Source: an uncultured Dethiosulfovibrio sp. (GTDB lineage Bacteria > Synergistota > Synergistia > Synergistales > Dethiosulfovibrionaceae). Taken from it: a stretch of 64,000 nucleotides of DNA. The stretch lies in assembly GCF_963667585.1 (NCBI RefSeq), contig NZ_OY763420.1, positions 2,845,936 through 2,909,935 of the forward strand, given 5' to 3'. Below, in pieces: positions 61,974-64,000 of this stretch. Each line of letters starts with the position of its first letter. Position 1 is the first letter of the stretch. Both the position numbers and the translations under genes were made by a program. Below the pieces are notes generated by a model. The model was not told the origin of the DNA and did not search any database. It saw nothing but the letters and a program-made list of their open reading frames with translations.

Positions 61974-63011
61974 ATGATAGTAGTTCAGTTGAAAGACCAT
62001 TGTTCAAGCCTCGATATAGCCAGGGTGTGCGATCACCAGGAGAGAAGGGGCGGTCAGGTCAGGGTGGTTTCCGGTCCTCAGGGGCCCTGTGTGGTGTCCG
62101 ACGGCACCGCTGTCGATAAGTCGCTGGGCCAGCTTCCTTCGGTCAAGTCGGTATCTTCCACCAAGAGCTCCTATCCTATGGCGAGCCTGGAGGTCTTCGG
62201 GCCCCAGAAGCCCCTGGAACTGGGACGGGGTATAACCATCGGCGGCGGCAAGATGGCTGTCATGGCAGGGCCCTGCTCGGTGGAGAGCCGGGAGCAGCTT
62301 CTTGAGACCGCCAAGGGCGTGGCGTCCTCCGGCGCATCGGTCCTGAGAGGAGGGGCCTTCAAACCTCGCTCCAACCCCTACTCTTTCCAGGGCATGGGGG
62401 TCGAGGGAATAGACCTGCTCAAAGAGGCCAGGGAGGAGACCGGCCTGCCTATCGTCACCGAGGTGATGTCCCCCGAGGATGTCGAGTGGTTGGCCCCTCA
62501 GGTGGACATACTCCAGGTTGGGACAAGGAGCATGCAGAACTTCCCCCTTCTCAAGGCCCTTGGAAAGGTCCGCACACCGGTGCTACTAAAACGGGGGATG
62601 TCCGCCACGGTGGACGAGTGGCTTCAGGCGGCTGAGTACATCCTTGCGGGAGGTAACTCCCGGGTCATACTGTGCGAGAGGGGCATCAGGAGCTTCGACA
62701 AGAGCACCAGAAACACCTTGGACCTCAGCGTTATACCTCTGGTGAAGTCCATGAGCCACCTTCCGGTGATAGTCGATCCCAGCCACGCAACAGGCAGGCG
62801 GGAGCTCGTGGCCCCTATGTGTATGGCGGCCTTGGCGGCTGGGGCGGACGGCCTTATCGTCGAGGTCCACTCAAGGCCCGAGGAGGCCCTCTGCGACGGT
62901 CCTCAATCCCTGGACCTTCCGGCTTTCGATCATCTCATGGGACGGATCTCCCGACTTATGGAGGCCCTTGAGCCGGAGGCCACGCCGTGGAGCTTGAAGG
63001 TAGCCATGTAG
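61974..63011 (+). CDS. aroF: 3-deoxy-7-phosphoheptulonate synthase (DAHP synthase, type I-beta)
   Basis: The start is ATG 61974, eight bases after AGGAGGG. The 345-residue enzyme has an N-terminal ferredoxin-like regulatory domain (residues about 1-70) and the TIM-barrel motifs MAGPCSVESREQL, GGAFKPRSNPYSFQG, QVGTRSMQNF, VLLKRGMS and VIVDPSHATGRR. It joins PEP and erythrose-4-phosphate, the first shikimate step. The N-terminal domain is the usual site of Tyr or Phe feedback. It overlaps tyrA by 25 bases. Confidence 0.95.
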   Translation: MIVVQLKDHCSSLDIARVCDHQERRGGQVRVVSGPQGPCVVSDGTAVDKSLGQLPSVKSVSSTKSSYPMASLEVFGPQKPLELGRGITIGGGKMAVMAGPCSVESREQLLETAKGVASSGASVLRGGAFKPRSNPYSFQGMGVEGIDLLKEAREETGLPIVTEVMSPEDVEWLAPQVDILQVGTRSMQNFPLLKALGKVRTPVLLKRGMSATVDEWLQAAEYILAGGNSRVILCERGIRSFDKSTRNTLDLSVIPLVKSMSHLPVIVDPSHATGRRELVAPMCMAALAAGADGLIVEVHSRPEEALCDGPQSLDLPAFDHLMGRISRLMEALEPEATPWSLKVAM

Positions 63012-63850
63012 GGATACTGGGGCTGGGCCTCATGGGAGGCTCCGTCGCGTTGGGGCTCTCCCGCTGGGGAAAGCTCGGCTCCCTCTCCGCTTGGGACGAG
63101 AACGGCCAGTCCCTGAAGTCAGCCCTGTCCATGGGGGTCATCTCAAGGGCCGCTACATCCCTTGAGGACCTGATCAGCCTCTCGGAGGTGCTTATCCTGG
63201 CGGTTCCCATGGACCTCATGGTCCCCCTGTCTCGGCAGGGAGCCCCTCACGGCTCAGGCCTTAAGGCGGTTTTCGACCTCTCCAGCGTAAGAGGGGACAT
63301 CCATCAGGGCCTAGGTGAGATCTGGGGAGAGGCCCACATGGGGTTTCATCCCATGGCTGGCTCGGAGAGGTCGGGCCTGGATAACTCCTCCTGGGAGATG
63401 TTAAGAGGGGCCACGGTGGCCCTGATCCCGGGAGAGGGCACAGGGCAGGAGGCTATCGCCACAGCCCACCGGTTGGCCCAGGTTCTGGAGTTACGCCCTA
63501 TGGAGATGAACTGGGAGGACCACGACAGGGCGGTCGCCTGGGTGAGCCACCTGCCTATGGTCCTCGCCACCGCCCTGTCCCTCGGGGCAGGTGAGGCAAC
63601 CGAGGCTGTGGATCAAATACCCTATCTGGCCGCAGGGGGATTTCGGGACACTTCAAGGGTCGCTTGCTGTTCTCCCTGGCTTCTTCCCCCGCTGTTGGAG
63701 CATAACGGCGAGCTTGGTCCAGCCATAGACAGGGCGATAGAGATACTTAATGAGATAAAGGATTGGGACCGCTCGACGGCGGCTCAAAAGACCTCTCAGG
63801 GCGCTTCCTGGAGGAATTACATAGTTGACGGATCAGGGAGGTCACGGTGA
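62987..63850 (+). CDS. tyrA: Prephenate dehydrogenase
   Basis: The 287-residue protein starts at GTG 62987 within aroF. It has the NAD loop [17 protein letters not shown], the substrate segment [13 protein letters not shown] with the catalytic-type His, and [16 protein letters not shown]. It oxidises prephenate to 4-hydroxyphenylpyruvate. No ACT domain is present. Its stop overlaps the aroA start. Confidence 0.92.
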   Translation: MELEGSHVGILGLGLMGGSVALGLSRWGKLGSLSAWDENGQSLKSALSMGVISRAATSLEDLISLSEVLILAVPMDLMVPLSRQGAPHGSGLKAVFDLSSVRGDIHQGLGEIWGEAHMGFHPMAGSERSGLDNSSWEMLRGATVALIPGEGTGQEAIATAHRLAQVLELRPMEMNWEDHDRAVAWVSHLPMVLATALSLGAGEATEAVDQIPYLAAGGFRDTSRVACCSPWLLPPLLEHNGELGPAIDRAIEILNEIKDWDRSTAAQKTSQGASWRNYIVDGSGRSR

Positions 63851-64000
63851 TGGGTGCTGTAAATTCGGTAAAGGTGATTCCAGGCTCGGTTAGAGGGACG
63901 GTGGAGGTCCCAGGGGATAAGTCCATCTCTCACAGGGTGGGCATGATAGGGGCCCTGTCCAAGGGCGGCATAGAGGTCACGAACTTCTCACCTGGGGCGG
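63850..64000 (+). CDS. aroA: 5-enolpyruvylshikimate-3-phosphate synthase, N-terminal part
   Basis: ATG 63850 overlaps the tyrA stop. The 50 visible residues include [19 protein letters not shown], the PEP/shikimate-3-phosphate site of EPSP synthase. The gene is cut by the window end. Confidence 0.92.
   Translation, partial: MGAVNSVKVIPGSVRGTVEVPGDKSISHRVGMIGALSKGGIEVTNFSPGA

Overview
The window looks like chromosomal DNA of a member of the Synergistota, probably close to Dethiosulfovibrio. The most specific clue is the C-terminal tail of the Ntn-hydrolase at 33156-34271, which matches the Synerg-CTERM sorting signal (Gly-Gly-Cys-Asn, hydrophobic stretch, Arg-Arg end). The mix of tripartite carboxylate transport, several chemoreceptors, RraA/amidohydrolase catabolism and compact amino-acid operons fits such an anaerobic, amino-acid-using bacterium. 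The genus is inference; no rRNA is present.

Layout. 1-3.7 kb: end of a flavodoxin/ferredoxin gene, a three-domain rhodanese broken by a -1 frameshift, a small membrane ORF and an M48 protease. 3.8-13.3 kb: two minus-strand operons (oxidoreductase, RraA, SLC13 permease and DUF6282 protein; TctCBA transporter and amidohydrolase) and a LysR gene. The two operons share a 50-bp promoter/operator with 45 of 50 identities, so they probably form one catabolic regulon for an unknown carboxylate. 13.4-18.8 kb: DUF6122 protein, DUF1778/GNAT toxin-antitoxin pair, a collapsed SNF2/SWIM pseudogene, a lipoprotein and an alpha/beta hydrolase. 18.8-25.5 kb: complete trpEGDCFBA operon behind a trpL leader with three consecutive Trp codons. 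25.5-31.5 kb: hairpins, a small nuclease-like gene, a beta-propeller protein, a methyltransferase, an acetyltransferase, and relics of a chloramphenicol acetyltransferase and of yjdF. 31.5-43.8 kb (minus): NSS transporter behind an Ile/Val-rich leader peptide and attenuator, Ntn hydrolase, ABC exporter pair with its TetR regulator, a chemoreceptor, and a Co/Ni ECF transporter. 43.8-54.3 kb (minus): GGDEF/HD-GYP protein, pheA, antiporter, two chemoreceptors, ModA-like protein, flavodoxin. 54.3-61.4 kb: IS605 relic, Ugp-like ABC importer, msrC, DJ-1 protein, Fic, HicAB. 61.4-64 kb: aromatic-rich leader, terminator, aroF-tyrA-aroA (aroA cut by the window end).

How it fits together. Aromatic amino-acid synthesis is heavily represented: aroF, tyrA, aroA, pheA and all trp genes. 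Three loci carry the layout of translational attenuation (sigma-70-like promoter, short leader peptide rich in the relevant codons, intrinsic terminator, structural gene): trp, aroF-tyrA-aroA, and, less expectedly, an amino-acid transporter whose leader resembles enterobacterial IlvL.

A second theme is genome decay and small repeats. Five intergenic copies of an imperfectly palindromic element (about 120-210 bp, ends CTCTAAAAACTC/GTTTTTAGAG) are present. One is cut off against the right end of an IS200/IS605 relic. Three lie directly 3' of minus-strand genes. No CRISPR array, tRNA or rRNA gene was seen.
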